A stretch of 35,799 nucleotides of DNA from Desulfobacteraceae bacterium (GTDB lineage: Bacteria > Desulfobacterota > Desulfobacteria > Desulfobacterales > Desulfococcaceae), in assembly GCA_011390755.1 (NCBI GenBank), contig JAABRU010000061.1, positions 1-35,799 of the forward strand, in the 5' to 3' direction. Both the position numbers and the translations under genes were made by a program. Of this stretch, positions 8,782 to 16,174 are shown one piece after another. The notes under the pieces were generated by a model that saw only the letters and a program-made list of their open reading frames with translations, searched no databases and was not told the DNA's origin. Each line of letters opens with the position of its first letter. Position 1 is the first letter of the stretch.

Positions 8782-9126
8782 TCAGCTCTCCCCTTTCTCC
8801 GCGCATCTTACACAGAGATCGCTTTCGGGCAGAATCATGAGCCTGGCAAAGGGGATGGGTTCTTCACATTCTCTGCAAAGACCGAAATCTTCATCATCAA
8901 TTATTGTGATGACTTTTTTCAGTCTTGCCAGACTGTATTCTGCTTTGCGCAGAGCTTCCTGACTGATGCTTCTGCTGCTGATGGCTTCCATGCGGGTCAG
9001 TCTGCCGATGGCATTATCCGGGGAAACCGGTTTGCTGAGTTCTTTGTATGAGACAATATTTTTTTGCAGGGACAGCATTTTTTCTGTAATATGCTTTCGG
9101 ATTTTTTCTTTCTCTTTTCCGGTCAT
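8782..9126 (-). CDS. DksA/TraR-family C4 zinc-finger protein
   Basis: From the ATG at 9124-9126 (AGGAG 8 bases upstream) the product has 114 residues. An N-terminal helical part (MTGKEKEKIRKHITEKML...) leads to the family pattern IIDDEDFGLCRECEEPIPFARL and LCVRCAE; the four Cys of CxxC...CxxC would bind zinc. Proteins of this fold bind the RNA polymerase secondary channel and tune transcription. It is shorter than E. coli DksA (151), nearer to short TraR/YbiI/YocK-type members, and lacks an obvious DxxDxA coiled-coil tip, so a true DksA role is uncertain. It stands alone 217 bases upstream of feoA on the same strand. Confidence 0.85.
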   Translation of the reverse strand: MTGKEKEKIRKHITEKMLSLQKNIVSYKELSKPVSPDNAIGRLTRMEAISSRSISQEALRKAEYSLARLKKVITIIDDEDFGLCRECEEPIPFARLMILPESDLCVRCAEKGES

Positions 9127-9262
9127 GCTTTTTTTCTCCTGTAACAGTAATATCATCTCCGGTATGCAATCTGTTTTTTTCAGAAGTTCCCGGAGACAGG
9201 TGGAATTGCCCGGTAAAAAAAATGGGGCATATTCGGATCAGACAGATTGTACTTTTTTTCAT

Positions 9263-9405
9263 TTAAGGTGATTTCCTGAAAAAAATGTACCGGAGGAGTG
9301 CCGGACTGAAAGTCCGGCAGTGTCTGACAGACGGCGGTCCGGTTACAGACTTTCCGTCTGTGACTCCTGCGGAAGCGCTGCATTCATATTTGGAAATCGC
9401 CTAAG
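9263..9405. repeat. Inverted-repeat-bounded element with two-hairpin core, copy 2
   Basis: Outer ends TTAAGGTGATTTCC (9263-9276) and GGAAATCGCCTAAG (9392-9405) are inverted repeats, 11 of 14 matching. Inside, 9295-9367 runs from GGAGTGCC to GACTCC with hairpins GCCGGACT-GAA-AGTCCGGC and ACAGAC...GTCTGT. The first stem differs from copy 1 at two adjacent pairs, and both sides change together (AA/TT to GG/CC). Confidence 0.65.
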
Positions 9406-9418
9406 ATAAAAACAGTTT

Positions 9419-9522
9419 AGGACTTACGCAGTTGAATTTTAACTGTTTGAATTTACTATGTATGCCAAAAAAAATTACAGTCAATAAAAACAGGGACTTA
9501 TGTTTCAACTGCGTAACTCCTG
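9419..9522. mobile_element. MITE-like element with 18-bp terminal inverted repeats
   Basis: AGGACTTACGCAGTTGAA at 9419-9436 and its inverted partner at 9504-9521 match at 17 of 18 positions across 67 bases. CAGTTT lies at 9413-9418 and again at 9523-9528, which fits a 6-bp target duplication if the right end is 9522. There is no coding capacity. Ends reading GGACTTACGCA are, from memory, typical of some IS families and their derivatives. Confidence 0.6.
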
Positions 9523-9655
9523 CAGTTTTTTGAATACCGTTGTACGGAATTTCGGAATTCTGATAAAAATACCGGATTTTTGCTTTTGTGTAAAGCGATT
9601 CGGAACTTCCGGAGATGATACAGACGCATGTATCCTGTATTATTCAGAGAAACCC

Positions 9656-9731
9656 GGAGTGCGGAAGCCGGGCGGAGCGGTCTTTGGCCCGGTTCCTTCG
9701 GTTCCCGGGCCAAATATAATTTTCGCACTCC
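9656..9731. repeat. Nested inverted-repeat element with strong inner hairpin
   Basis: The outer pair is GGAGTGCGGAAG (9656-9667) and TTTTCGCACTCC (9720-9731). The inner pair is a perfect 10-bp stem, TTTGGCCCGG (9683-9692) with CCGGGCCAAA (9705-9714). The right end shares 14 identical bases with 6103-6116. Confidence 0.6.
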
Positions 9732-9794
9732 TTTTTCAAAGACTATTGCTTTGTCAAATCTGAAAACCAGGATCTGCCTGATTTCATTCGGGGG

Positions 9795-9820
9795 CAGAGA
9801 CAGGGCATGCCCTGTCTCTG
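9795..9820. repeat. Perfect 26-bp palindrome
   Basis: Each half is CAGAGACAGGGCA followed by its exact reverse complement. A second copy is at 13156-13179 with one G-T mismatch. It lies 100 bases past the stop of the PEP-synthase-like gene. It could be a transcript-end hairpin or a protein-binding site. Confidence 0.7.
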
Positions 9821-9920
9821 TGTTCCTGCAATGAAATGACAACCCTGAAATTAAAGCAATGACAACGCATTATGTTACATTACAGGATAAACAGGTATGT
9901 CTGAAAGCATCAGACTCTGT

Positions 9921-12533
9921 TCAGGAAGGCTGGGGTTTTGCCGGTTCCGACAGGAGTTTTTCAATATCATCCCGTATCTTATTGCCGAAATACCTTACCT
10001 GGGAAGGGTTGTTCATAATCATATCCAGTTGGCGGGTGTGGAGGGAGAGGTGCCCCAGAATATGGATTCTTTTGCACATGGTTTCCGAATCAAAATTCTG
10101 TAAACGGGCGATGAGGCAGTCTTCCCGGATTTCAATATGAAAATCATAATCTTCCAGAATCTCACCGATGAAGCGGACCCGGCGGAGACGCCGCTGCTGA
10201 TCTGCTGCTCCCCCTTTGAAGCGGAAACTCACATAGTTTTCGGGAATACGTTCGCTGACCAGGGCTTCCATGACAGCAAAATGATAACCGAGCCGGGAAT
10301 TGAGATTGCAGAAATTCCGGGAGATCATAAAATAATTCTTTTCCGCAAATTGGGATCGGACACCGGTATTCAGGGCAGGATTGACAGTGGACTGGAACAG
10401 CACCGATGCAAACCCCCGGTGATCCAGAGCAGGCGGACCGTCCCAGGGAATCGCAACAAATCCTTCCCAGAACGCGCGCATGGGAACAGAGCAGATCTGT
10501 TCCAGGCGGACGTATTTTCCTTTGACCTCCTCTGAAAAACCGTCATCCAGGTTCAGTATCCACCACTGCATGGGGACTTTGTAATGCAGCTGCTTTCCGG
10601 AAAGCTCGGAAAAACTGTGTTCACTGCCGAAACTGAACATATCATGGACAGATTTTTCATGGATGAAACGGGTCAGATCATGGAGGGTTTTACAGTTTGC
10701 CGGCCGGAATTCGGTAGAGGAGGGGTCCAGCAGTGTCAGGGGGATAATATGCCGACCTGCATTTGCCAGAATTTCATATACCGGGCTTCCTGTCATGGGA
10801 TTTTCGCAGACATCCTCCCGGAGGAGCAGTTCCTCTATGCGTCCGGGGTATATTTTCCGATAATCCGCATCCAGTGTAACTGTCATACCGGGAGTCAGTT
10901 TTTCCAGGGCATCTTTGCAGTCAAAGAGCGCGGGAACAGAAAATTCCCGTGCCACATTGGCCAGATGACCGGCAACGCCCCCCTGTTCCGCGACAATGCC
11001 CGAAGCCCGGCTGATGAGTCCGGCCCACTGGGGCAGAGCCTGGCGGATGACCAGGATTCCGTCCCGGGGAAATTTCAGGGCATCCACGGATTTTGCTGCA
11101 ATAAAAACTTCCCCGGCACAGGCTCCGGGGCTGGCGGTTACGCCGCCTTCCAGAATCACCGGAACATCCGCAGCAACCGGTTCCCCTCTTTTCTGCCGGA
11201 TTTCCCCAAGTTTCATGGGACGGCATTGCAGGATCACGATTCCTCCGTCCCCTGCGACAGCCCATTCCGTATCCACGGGTTTTTTATAAAAGTCTTCGAG
11301 CCTGAGTACAATATCCCTGAGTGCCGAAATCTGTTCCCCTGTCAGCGAAGGCATTGTGCTTTTATCCCCCATAAGTTCGATTCGGCAGACCCCTTCTTCG
11401 GGATAACAGATAAATTTTGTCTCTTTGCGACCGATTTCGGAACGGACAGAAGGATTCTCCCCCTTACGTTCCACAATAAAATGATCACATGCGGCAGACC
11501 CGTCCACAATGGACTTGGGCAGTCCCCAGGCCGAGCTGATATGAACAGAATCGTCCTGTGCATCCACGGGATTGGAAGAATAGGCCACGCCTCCTGCAAC
11601 AGCATCCACCATAGCCACGCATCCCACAGCAATAGCGATATCCTCGTCCCGGAATCCTTTGTTCATACGGTAGGTGATGGCCTGCACACTGTATTTGCTG
11701 GCCACCACTTCCCGGTAGGCCGTCAGGAGGGAATCATAGGATACGTTCAGTTCCGTGCGGAACTGACCGGCAAAAGAGGCCCCCGCACTGTCTTCAAACA
11801 GACTGCTGCTCCGGAGGGCCACGGTAAGTTTTTCCGTCCCCACTGTTTTCTCCAGTTTTCTCCATGCTGCATATATGGCCTGTGTCACATCCTCCGGCAC
11901 CGGTGTTTTGAGGAGCAGCTGCTGAATTCCGGCACTGAGAGAAAAAAGACCGGTCAGATCATCGGTATCCGCAGTCTGAATCCGGCTGTTGATTTCATCC
12001 TGCAGACCCGTATCCGAGAGAAAGCGGTCATAGGCATGGGTCGTGATAACAAAGCCTTCGGGAATCCGGACGGAAAGCTGATTCCGGATTTCCCCCAGAC
12101 TGCTCATTTTTCCTCCGGCCAGATCGGTTTTGGAACGATCCAGTTCCTCTAAATGAAGAATCAGAGAACTGTCCCTGTGACTGCTTTTGGGAGCAAGTAC
12201 CTCCTGGATATTCCGATGAATATTTTCAAAGCGCGTTCTCAGTTCCGGGTATTTTCCCGGAGCCAGCCGATCCATACTCCGGATCATTCCCAGCACATTC
12301 ACCGCAACCCCGGTACAGGCGGAACGGACAAAGCTCATGCCAAAAGGGCGCTTACACATGGCCTGTTCGATATCCGCCATAATTTCCAATGCTTTCTGAT
12401 TGGCACTCAGGAGCAGGCGGAAATGGTGATAGCGTTTTCTGAAATCCAGGCGGATCTGTTCCGTCTCTTCTTCCGTATGCTGCGGAATCTGATAAAAAAA
12501 GCGTTTTTTTATGGCATTCAGGATTCGTTTCAT
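9921..12533 (-). CDS. PEP synthase-like protein: ATP-grasp and phosphohistidine domains, no PEP-binding barrel
   Basis: The 870-residue protein matches the pyruvate/PEP dikinase family in its middle. The nucleotide-binding domain begins near residue 135 (DLAGGKMSSLGEI, PEGFVITTHAY), continues through VALRSSSLFEDS and AGASFAGQF, and ends at VDTEWAVAGDGGIVILQCRP. The swivelling phosphohistidine domain has EQGGVAGHLANVARE with H523 as the likely carrier. The C-terminal TIM barrel that binds pyruvate/PEP in PpsA and PPDK is absent; instead ~270 residues follow that I do not recognise. The first ~130 residues are helical and also unassigned. It probably phosphorylates something other than pyruvate. 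ATG at 12531-12533 has only a weak ribosome site and a terminator-like hairpin just upstream. Confidence 0.8.
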   Translation of the reverse strand: MKRILNAIKKRFFYQIPQHTEEETEQIRLDFRKRYHHFRLLLSANQKALEIMADIEQAMCKRPFGMSFVRSACTGVAVNVLGMIRSMDRLAPGKYPELRTRFENIHRNIQEVLAPKSSHRDSSLILHLEELDRSKTDLAGGKMSSLGEIRNQLSVRIPEGFVITTHAYDRFLSDTGLQDEINSRIQTADTDDLTGLFSLSAGIQQLLLKTPVPEDVTQAIYAAWRKLEKTVGTEKLTVALRSSSLFEDSAGASFAGQFRTELNVSYDSLLTAYREVVASKYSVQAITYRMNKGFRDEDIAIAVGCVAMVDAVAGGVAYSSNPVDAQDDSVHISSAWGLPKSIVDGSAACDHFIVERKGENPSVRSEIGRKETKFICYPEEGVCRIELMGDKSTMPSLTGEQISALRDIVLRLEDFYKKPVDTEWAVAGDGGIVILQCRPMKLGEIRQKRGEPVAADVPVILEGGVTASPGACAGEVFIAAKSVDALKFPRDGILVIRQALPQWAGLISRASGIVAEQGGVAGHLANVAREFSVPALFDCKDALEKLTPGMTVTLDADYRKIYPGRIEELLLREDVCENPMTGSPVYEILANAGRHIIPLTLLDPSSTEFRPANCKTLHDLTRFIHEKSVHDMFSFGSEHSFSELSGKQLHYKVPMQWWILNLDDGFSEEVKGKYVRLEQICSVPMRAFWEGFVAIPWDGPPALDHRGFASVLFQSTVNPALNTGVRSQFAEKNYFMISRNFCNLNSRLGYHFAVMEALVSERIPENYVSFRFKGGAADQQRRLRRVRFIGEILEDYDFHIEIREDCLIARLQNFDSETMCKRIHILGHLSLHTRQLDMIMNNPSQVRYFGNKIRDDIEKLLSEPAKPQPS

Positions 12534-12550
12534 TTGCTCATATGAAAAAA

Positions 12551-12570
12551 ATATCCGGGAACCCGGATAT
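12551..12570 (-). terminator. Terminator-like hairpin 17 bases before the PEP-synthase-like start codon
   Basis: ATATCCGG pairs with CCGGATAT over a 4-base loop; on the minus strand seven T follow directly. This is the form of an intrinsic terminator pointing into the gene that starts at 12533. It could end an upstream transcript or act as an attenuator in the leader. The seven T also take the place where a ribosome site would normally sit. Confidence 0.55.
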
Positions 12571-12578
12571 CAGATGTT

Positions 12579-12662
12579 TCCGGCAGGGCGGACATGGTTT
12601 TCCGTGTCTGTCTCTTTTTGGGAAACAGTGAACAGAAATGCAGTTCTGCCCGCCCTGCCGGA
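12579..12662. repeat. 13-bp inverted repeat downstream of a decayed gene end
   Basis: TCCGGCAGGGCGG (12579-12591) and CCGCCCTGCCGGA (12650-12662) are exact inverted repeats 58 bases apart. They lie just past the stop codon of the decayed gene at 12670, as a similar GCAGGG hairpin lies past the intact copy at 14148. Confidence 0.6.
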
Positions 12663-12669
12663 ATAAGGA

Positions 12670-12775
12670 TTAATGATGTTCGAGCTGCATTCCCCATCCT
12701 TCAAAGAGAAACATGATGGAAAAACCGAATGATTACATAATACAGCAGAGAGATAAATACAATACCGACTTTGTC
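12670..12775 (-). pseudogene. Decayed C-terminal copy of the two-TM protein at 14148-14837
   Basis: The minus strand here aligns with the last ~36 codons of the 14148 gene, from DKVGIVFISLL to FGFSIMFLFEGWGM and the same stop. Relative to the intact copy, 11 bases are missing near 12730, which breaks the frame within the transmembrane segment. Similarity ends at 12775, so only the gene end remains, with no start. The copy suggests a past duplication of this operon end. Confidence 0.8.
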
Positions 12776-12919
12776 TTCTGAGTATAAGCAAGTATCAGGC
12801 CGGGAATGAAAAGAAGAGAATAAAGCAGGAAAATATTTTATATTCTCTATAATTCAGGATATTTAAAAAAATCAGTGTTTCTTCACTGCGAAAAGTCGTT
12901 CCGAACCTGAGCGGTTACA

Positions 12920-12971
12920 GCGGGGAAAAATTCCCCGGTATATTTTCCCCGACCGGGGAATTTCTCCCCGC
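12920..12971. repeat. GGGGA-rich hairpin repeat, copy 1
   Basis: Left arm 12920-12938 and right arm 12953-12971 match at 18 of 19 positions (arm core ATTCCCCGG). The loop contains TATATTTTCCCC. A second copy with the same left-arm core and loop is at 19460-19510. Confidence 0.65.
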
Positions 12972-13155
12972 ATGATGCAGAAAGAGTCCGACACAGCGTT
13001 ACCCGGCAGAATTTTTCCCTTGCATTTAATCATTATTTCACATTAAAAGATAAAGTCAAATCAATACTTATGATGACAATTCATGTTCCGGAATTCCGGT
13101 CGCCGGATGCAAAGCCTAATCAAATCCGTTGATCCCGAATCCGGGATTCCACCGT

Positions 13156-13179
13156 AGAGACAGGGCATGCCTTGTCTCT
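13156..13179. repeat. Palindromic repeat, copy 2 of the 9795 palindrome
   Basis: It is identical to the central 24 bases of 9795-9820 except for one C-to-T change. The change leaves a G-U pair if transcribed. Confidence 0.65.
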
Positions 13180-13200
13180 GCAACCCGGACTCTTTTTCAT

Positions 13201-13383
13201 CAACAGGTTTAACCCCAAAGCCGTTTCCTTAAGAAAATTATGGAGTGCCAAACTGAAAGACTTCGGCAGGCTCAGTCGGGTCGTTTGGCAGTATTTTTCT
13301 GAATCATTTCAGTGTCCCAAACTTTCAGTTCGGGACTCCGTCCCCCCTTAAGGAAACGGCATTGGGTTTAACCCTCTACCTGT
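13201..13383. mobile_element. MITE-like element with inverted ends and two-hairpin core, copy 3
   Basis: GCCGTTTCCTTAAG (13220-13233) and its exact inverse (13347-13360) form the inner arms. The outer ends continue as AACAGGT...TTAACCC in both directions with a small length difference. TTCAT flanks the element at 13196-13200 and 13384-13388, a possible 5-bp target duplication. Inside, 13242-13339 is the hairpin core (GGAGTGCCAAACTGAAAG to CTTTCAGTTCGGGACTCC), enlarged by an insert in the first hairpin. One arm (GCCGTTTCCTTAAG) recurs alone at 35641-35654. Confidence 0.6.
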
Positions 13384-13435
13384 TTCATTATAAAAAACAA
13401 CAGATTTTTTGACAAAAAAAGAAAGGAAATATCCT

Positions 13436-14002
13436 ATGCAGCCCCAGCCCATCCCCTATCTTACTGAAGAAGAGTATATTGAGTTTGAAAGAAATTCCGA
13501 TATCAAAAATGAATATTTTGACGGTGAAATTTTTGCTATGGCCGGTGCATCCGAAGCACACAACCTGATTGTTGCCAATGTGATTGTCGCACTCGGATCG
13601 CAGTTGAAAAAGAAACCCTGCCGGGTCTATCCGAGTGATATGCGGCTGAAAATTGAAAGCACAAAACTTTATACCTACCCGGATGTGATGATTGTCTGCG
13701 GAGAGAGAAAATTCGATGATAAGCAGAAAGACATGCTGCTCAATCCCGATGTGATTGTCGAAGTCCTCTCCGACTCCACCGAATCCTATGACCGGAGCAG
13801 AAAATTCTGTCATTACAGACAGATTGCTTCCCTGAAAGAATATGTCATGATTTCCCAGAATATCCGGAAAATCGAAAAATTTTTAAAAACAGAAAACCGC
13901 CAATGGTTATGGGAGGAGACAGACGAAGAGTATCCTGAAATTATTCTGGAATCCGCAGGATGCTCTCTGCATCTTGAGGAAGTGTATGACAAGGTTTTCT
14001 GA
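13436..14002 (+). CDS. Uma2-family PD-(D/E)XK nuclease-like protein, copy 1
   Basis: The 188-residue product has the Uma2/DUF820 pattern: MQPQPIPYLTEEEYIEFE, YFDGEIFAMAGASEAHN, SDMRLKI, YPDVMIVCG (acidic residue), NPDVIVEVLSDST (E of ExL), then YDRSRKFCHYRQI and EYVMIS. The fold is a restriction-endonuclease-like core; the biological role is unknown although the family is often present in many copies. Start: ATG at 13436 with AAAGGA 8-9 bases upstream; a TTG at 13409 would include that site within the gene. The copy at 30815 is about 80% identical by eye and shares the leader TTTTTGACAAAAAA plus ribosome site. Confidence 0.88.
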   Translation: MQPQPIPYLTEEEYIEFERNSDIKNEYFDGEIFAMAGASEAHNLIVANVIVALGSQLKKKPCRVYPSDMRLKIESTKLYTYPDVMIVCGERKFDDKQKDMLLNPDVIVEVLSDSTESYDRSRKFCHYRQIASLKEYVMISQNIRKIEKFLKTENRQWLWEETDEEYPEIILESAGCSLHLEEVYDKVF

Positions 14003-14089
14003 TTCACCCTGTCTTGACCATCTGCATTTCCATAAACGTCCATGCCCTTCGGCAGGCTCAATGACCAGAACGAGAAAGGAGTGCGAAAA

Positions 14090-14127
14090 TGCAGGGAGGG
14101 CAGCGCTGCGCTTTTGCCCACCCTGCA
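14090..14127 (-). terminator. Hairpin between convergent genes, probable terminator
   Basis: TGCAGGGAGGGCA (14090-14102) pairs with TGCCCACCCTGCA (14115-14127), 12 of 13 matching, 12-base loop. On the minus strand it follows the stop of the 14148 gene and is trailed by TTTTC. It contains GCAGGG stems like the hairpins at 12579 and 32620. Confidence 0.5.
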
Positions 14128-14147
14128 GAAAAATTATTTATCAAGGA

Positions 14148-14837
14148 TTAATGATGTTCCAGGTGCATTCCCCATCCTTCAAAAAGAAACATGATGGAAA
14201 AACCGAACCACAGTGTGTAGATGACATAAAAGAGCAGGGAAATAAAGACAATTCCGACTTTGTCCTTGATGTTTTCCGGCACAATCTTATAATAGTTGAA
14301 GGCACACTCAACAGCTTTGGCCTGAACGGCAGCAACGATTTTGGCTTCTTTGAACAGTTTCTGGTGCGTCAGTGCCTTATCCATCTGGATTGCGGCCAGA
14401 TACCAGTTGTAGAGGGCCTGCTTTTCATTATATCCGTATTTGGCCGCCACTTTTTCCCCATCATTATGGAACATATAATCCGCGTCTTCCAGGCAGTTGG
14501 CAAGAATGGCCTCCAAATCTCCGGATACGGAGATTTTTTCTCCTTCCGCGCTGGCTGCGGCCCCGCTGTGGGAGATGAGCAGGGCGGTTTCTTTTGCCGC
14601 CTTTTCATTGGCCATGGTAAGTTTCATGCTTACATTTTTTCCCTTTACTGCGGTAATATCTTCCTTCATTTTCGGGATATAATAGGCCGATCCCTTGGAG
14701 ATGGAATTATAGAGATTGTCCATGGAATTGAGGAAATTATGCCCGTCTATGAGGGGCATAAACATGGCAAACAGTACGATAAAAAATCCGATCAGCATTC
14801 CCATACCTTTGGTAAAAAGACTTTTATTGGCTATCAT
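14148..14837 (-). CDS. Two-TM membrane protein of unknown function, encoded with TauE/SafE permease
   Basis: From the ATG at 14835-14837 the product has 229 residues. One hydrophobic segment is near the N-terminus (MGMLIGFFIVLFAMFMPLI) and one near the C-terminus (GIVFISLLFYVIYTLWFGFS), with a ~150-residue charged, probably extracytoplasmic region between them. I recognise no named family. GGAGG lies 7 bases before this ATG, and ATGA overlaps the stop of the permease gene, so translation is coupled; a longer reading to 14897 would run back into the permease. Its place as last gene of the kinase-regulators-permease operon suggests a transporter accessory. A decayed copy of its end lies at 12670-12775. 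Confidence 0.8.
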   Translation of the reverse strand: MIANKSLFTKGMGMLIGFFIVLFAMFMPLIDGHNFLNSMDNLYNSISKGSAYYIPKMKEDITAVKGKNVSMKLTMANEKAAKETALLISHSGAAASAEGEKISVSGDLEAILANCLEDADYMFHNDGEKVAAKYGYNEKQALYNWYLAAIQMDKALTHQKLFKEAKIVAAVQAKAVECAFNYYKIVPENIKDKVGIVFISLLFYVIYTLWFGFSIMFLFEGWGMHLEHH

Positions 14838-16120
14838 GATGCCACCTCCGCTTTTTTCAGTTTTTCTGTGTTCATTAAAAATGTAGCGATAACCCACACC
14901 CCGAAAGTTCCCAGTACGATGAAAAAGGCATATATGCCGATGGTGTCCAGTATGACAATGGTGGATTTGGGCAGACTGATGACATCCAGTGCGCTCAGCT
15001 TGCCCGGAAGGGCGAATATCCGGTTCACGAATCCGGCCAGCACGGCCAGGGCGTAAAATCCCCGGATGGTAATGCCTTTTACCACTTTGGTGACCATGGC
15101 TCCGATCTGGATTCCCACCAGGGACCCCAGCAGCATCCCCATGGCCAGGGTATAGAAAATAAAACCGTAGATGGCATACTGGCTGACAGCCGCGTAGCCT
15201 GCGGTAAATACGATCTGGAAAATATCCGTACCCACGGTGGTCATGGAGGAAACCCCCAGCACATAGACAAAGATGGGAAAGGTGAGAAATCCGCCGCCCA
15301 CACCCATAATGGCCGCTGCCAGTCCCACCAGCCCGCCGCTCAGGACCAGGAAGACCCAGGAAATGCTGCGGCCGCCGGGAACGATTCCCTCGTCAAAGGA
15401 AATCATGGGCGGTATCCGGATGCCCTGCAGTTTCTGCGGAAGATTTCCCAGGTCGGCCCCCTCGGCCCCGCCGCCGTGGGCACCGCCGTCATCTCCCTGT
15501 TTCCGGGCTTTGAGAAAATCCAGCAGGGCATATATCCCCAGTCCGCCCAGCATGACCGAGTAGATGGAGGTAATAAACGCGTCGCTTAATACGGGGTTGA
15601 TTTCATAAAGAACGCGGTTGATAATCCCGCCCACGGTCGCACCGAGTATGGCACCGATGAGAAATACCAGTGCCAGCCCCACGGACACATTGCCCATCTT
15701 CCGGTGAATCACACTGCCCATGATGGCTTTGGCAAAGATGTGGAACAAATCCGTACCCACTGCCAGAATGCCTTTGATGCCCGCGCTCATCAGGGCCGGG
15801 GCGATGATGAAACCGCCGCCTGCACCGATACATCCGGTAATCAGTCCGGCAATAACCCCGATGAGAATGGAGGCAATAAATATCCCCGTTGTGAAAAATG
15901 CGGGACTGTAGGCTTTTTTCCCGCCGATCATGTCGGGGATGGCCGTTGCGAGCTGGTCGGCAAAGGCAATACCGCCGATGGCCACCGGCAGAAGGAAAAG
16001 ACCGAGAACCATCAGCCGCTTCCGACTGGCAAATATTGTATCGGATACTTCTTTCTCCCATTTTGCATGTGCTTTGGCACCGACCATCATAAAGGCCCCC
16101 CACTGTTTGAAAAAATTCAT
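14834..16120 (-). CDS. TauE/SafE-family sulfite/organosulfur permease
   Basis: The 428-residue membrane protein has the two-half architecture of TauE/SafE. Each half has a Gly-rich signature: GLITGCIGAGGGFIIAPALMSAGIKG in the first and AAAIMGVGGGFLTFPIFVYVLGV in the second, each followed by TTVGTD/AVGTDLF-type motifs. About 8-10 hydrophobic spans are visible; a polar loop (KARKQGDDGGAHGGG) separates the halves. The family exports or imports small anions such as sulfite, sulfoacetate or taurine products; the substrate here is unknown. Start ATG has AGGAG upstream. It follows three receiver genes and overlaps the next gene by 4 bases, so its expression is probably set by that signalling set. 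Confidence 0.88.
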   Translation of the reverse strand: MNFFKQWGAFMMVGAKAHAKWEKEVSDTIFASRKRLMVLGLFLLPVAIGGIAFADQLATAIPDMIGGKKAYSPAFFTTGIFIASILIGVIAGLITGCIGAGGGFIIAPALMSAGIKGILAVGTDLFHIFAKAIMGSVIHRKMGNVSVGLALVFLIGAILGATVGGIINRVLYEINPVLSDAFITSIYSVMLGGLGIYALLDFLKARKQGDDGGAHGGGAEGADLGNLPQKLQGIRIPPMISFDEGIVPGGRSISWVFLVLSGGLVGLAAAIMGVGGGFLTFPIFVYVLGVSSMTTVGTDIFQIVFTAGYAAVSQYAIYGFIFYTLAMGMLLGSLVGIQIGAMVTKVVKGITIRGFYALAVLAGFVNRIFALPGKLSALDVISLPKSTIVILDTIGIYAFFIVLGTFGVWVIATFLMNTEKLKKAEVAS

Positions 16121-16174
16121 TTGCTTTTCTCCTTTTGTAAAGTTAATCCTGCTTTAATTTACAATGCCTTATCT

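Larger units (their letters stand above)
9127..9920. other. Repeat-rich stretch without genes
   Basis: No open frame here looks like a gene. The stretch holds four separate repeat structures in a row (9263-9405, 9419-9522, 9656-9731, 9795-9820), each listed on its own. It lies beyond the stop of the PEP-synthase-like gene (9921) and upstream of the zinc-finger gene. Confidence 0.6.
12534..13435. other. Repeat-rich stretch with a decayed gene end
   Basis: No intact gene is seen. In order it holds a terminator-like hairpin (12551-12570), a long-loop inverted repeat (12579-12662), a decayed copy of the end of the gene at 14148 (12670-12775), a G/C-rich hairpin repeat (12920-12971), a palindrome copy (13156-13179) and a MITE-like element (13201-13383) abutting the Uma2 leader. 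Confidence 0.6.

Noticed and set aside
10584..12152. Long plus-strand open frame of 522 codons
   Set aside because: It is antisense to the PEP-synthase-like gene, which has clear domain motifs; the product is Cys/His/Phe-rich with no recognisable family.
14047..14062. CTTCGGCAGGCTCA shared with the insert inside the 13242 core (13261-13274)
   Set aside because: A short match of a type frequent in many genomes; noted, but not enough for a separate element call.
13974..15056. Plus-strand open frame of 360 codons
   Set aside because: Antisense to the two-TM protein and permease genes; no motifs and no ribosome site.
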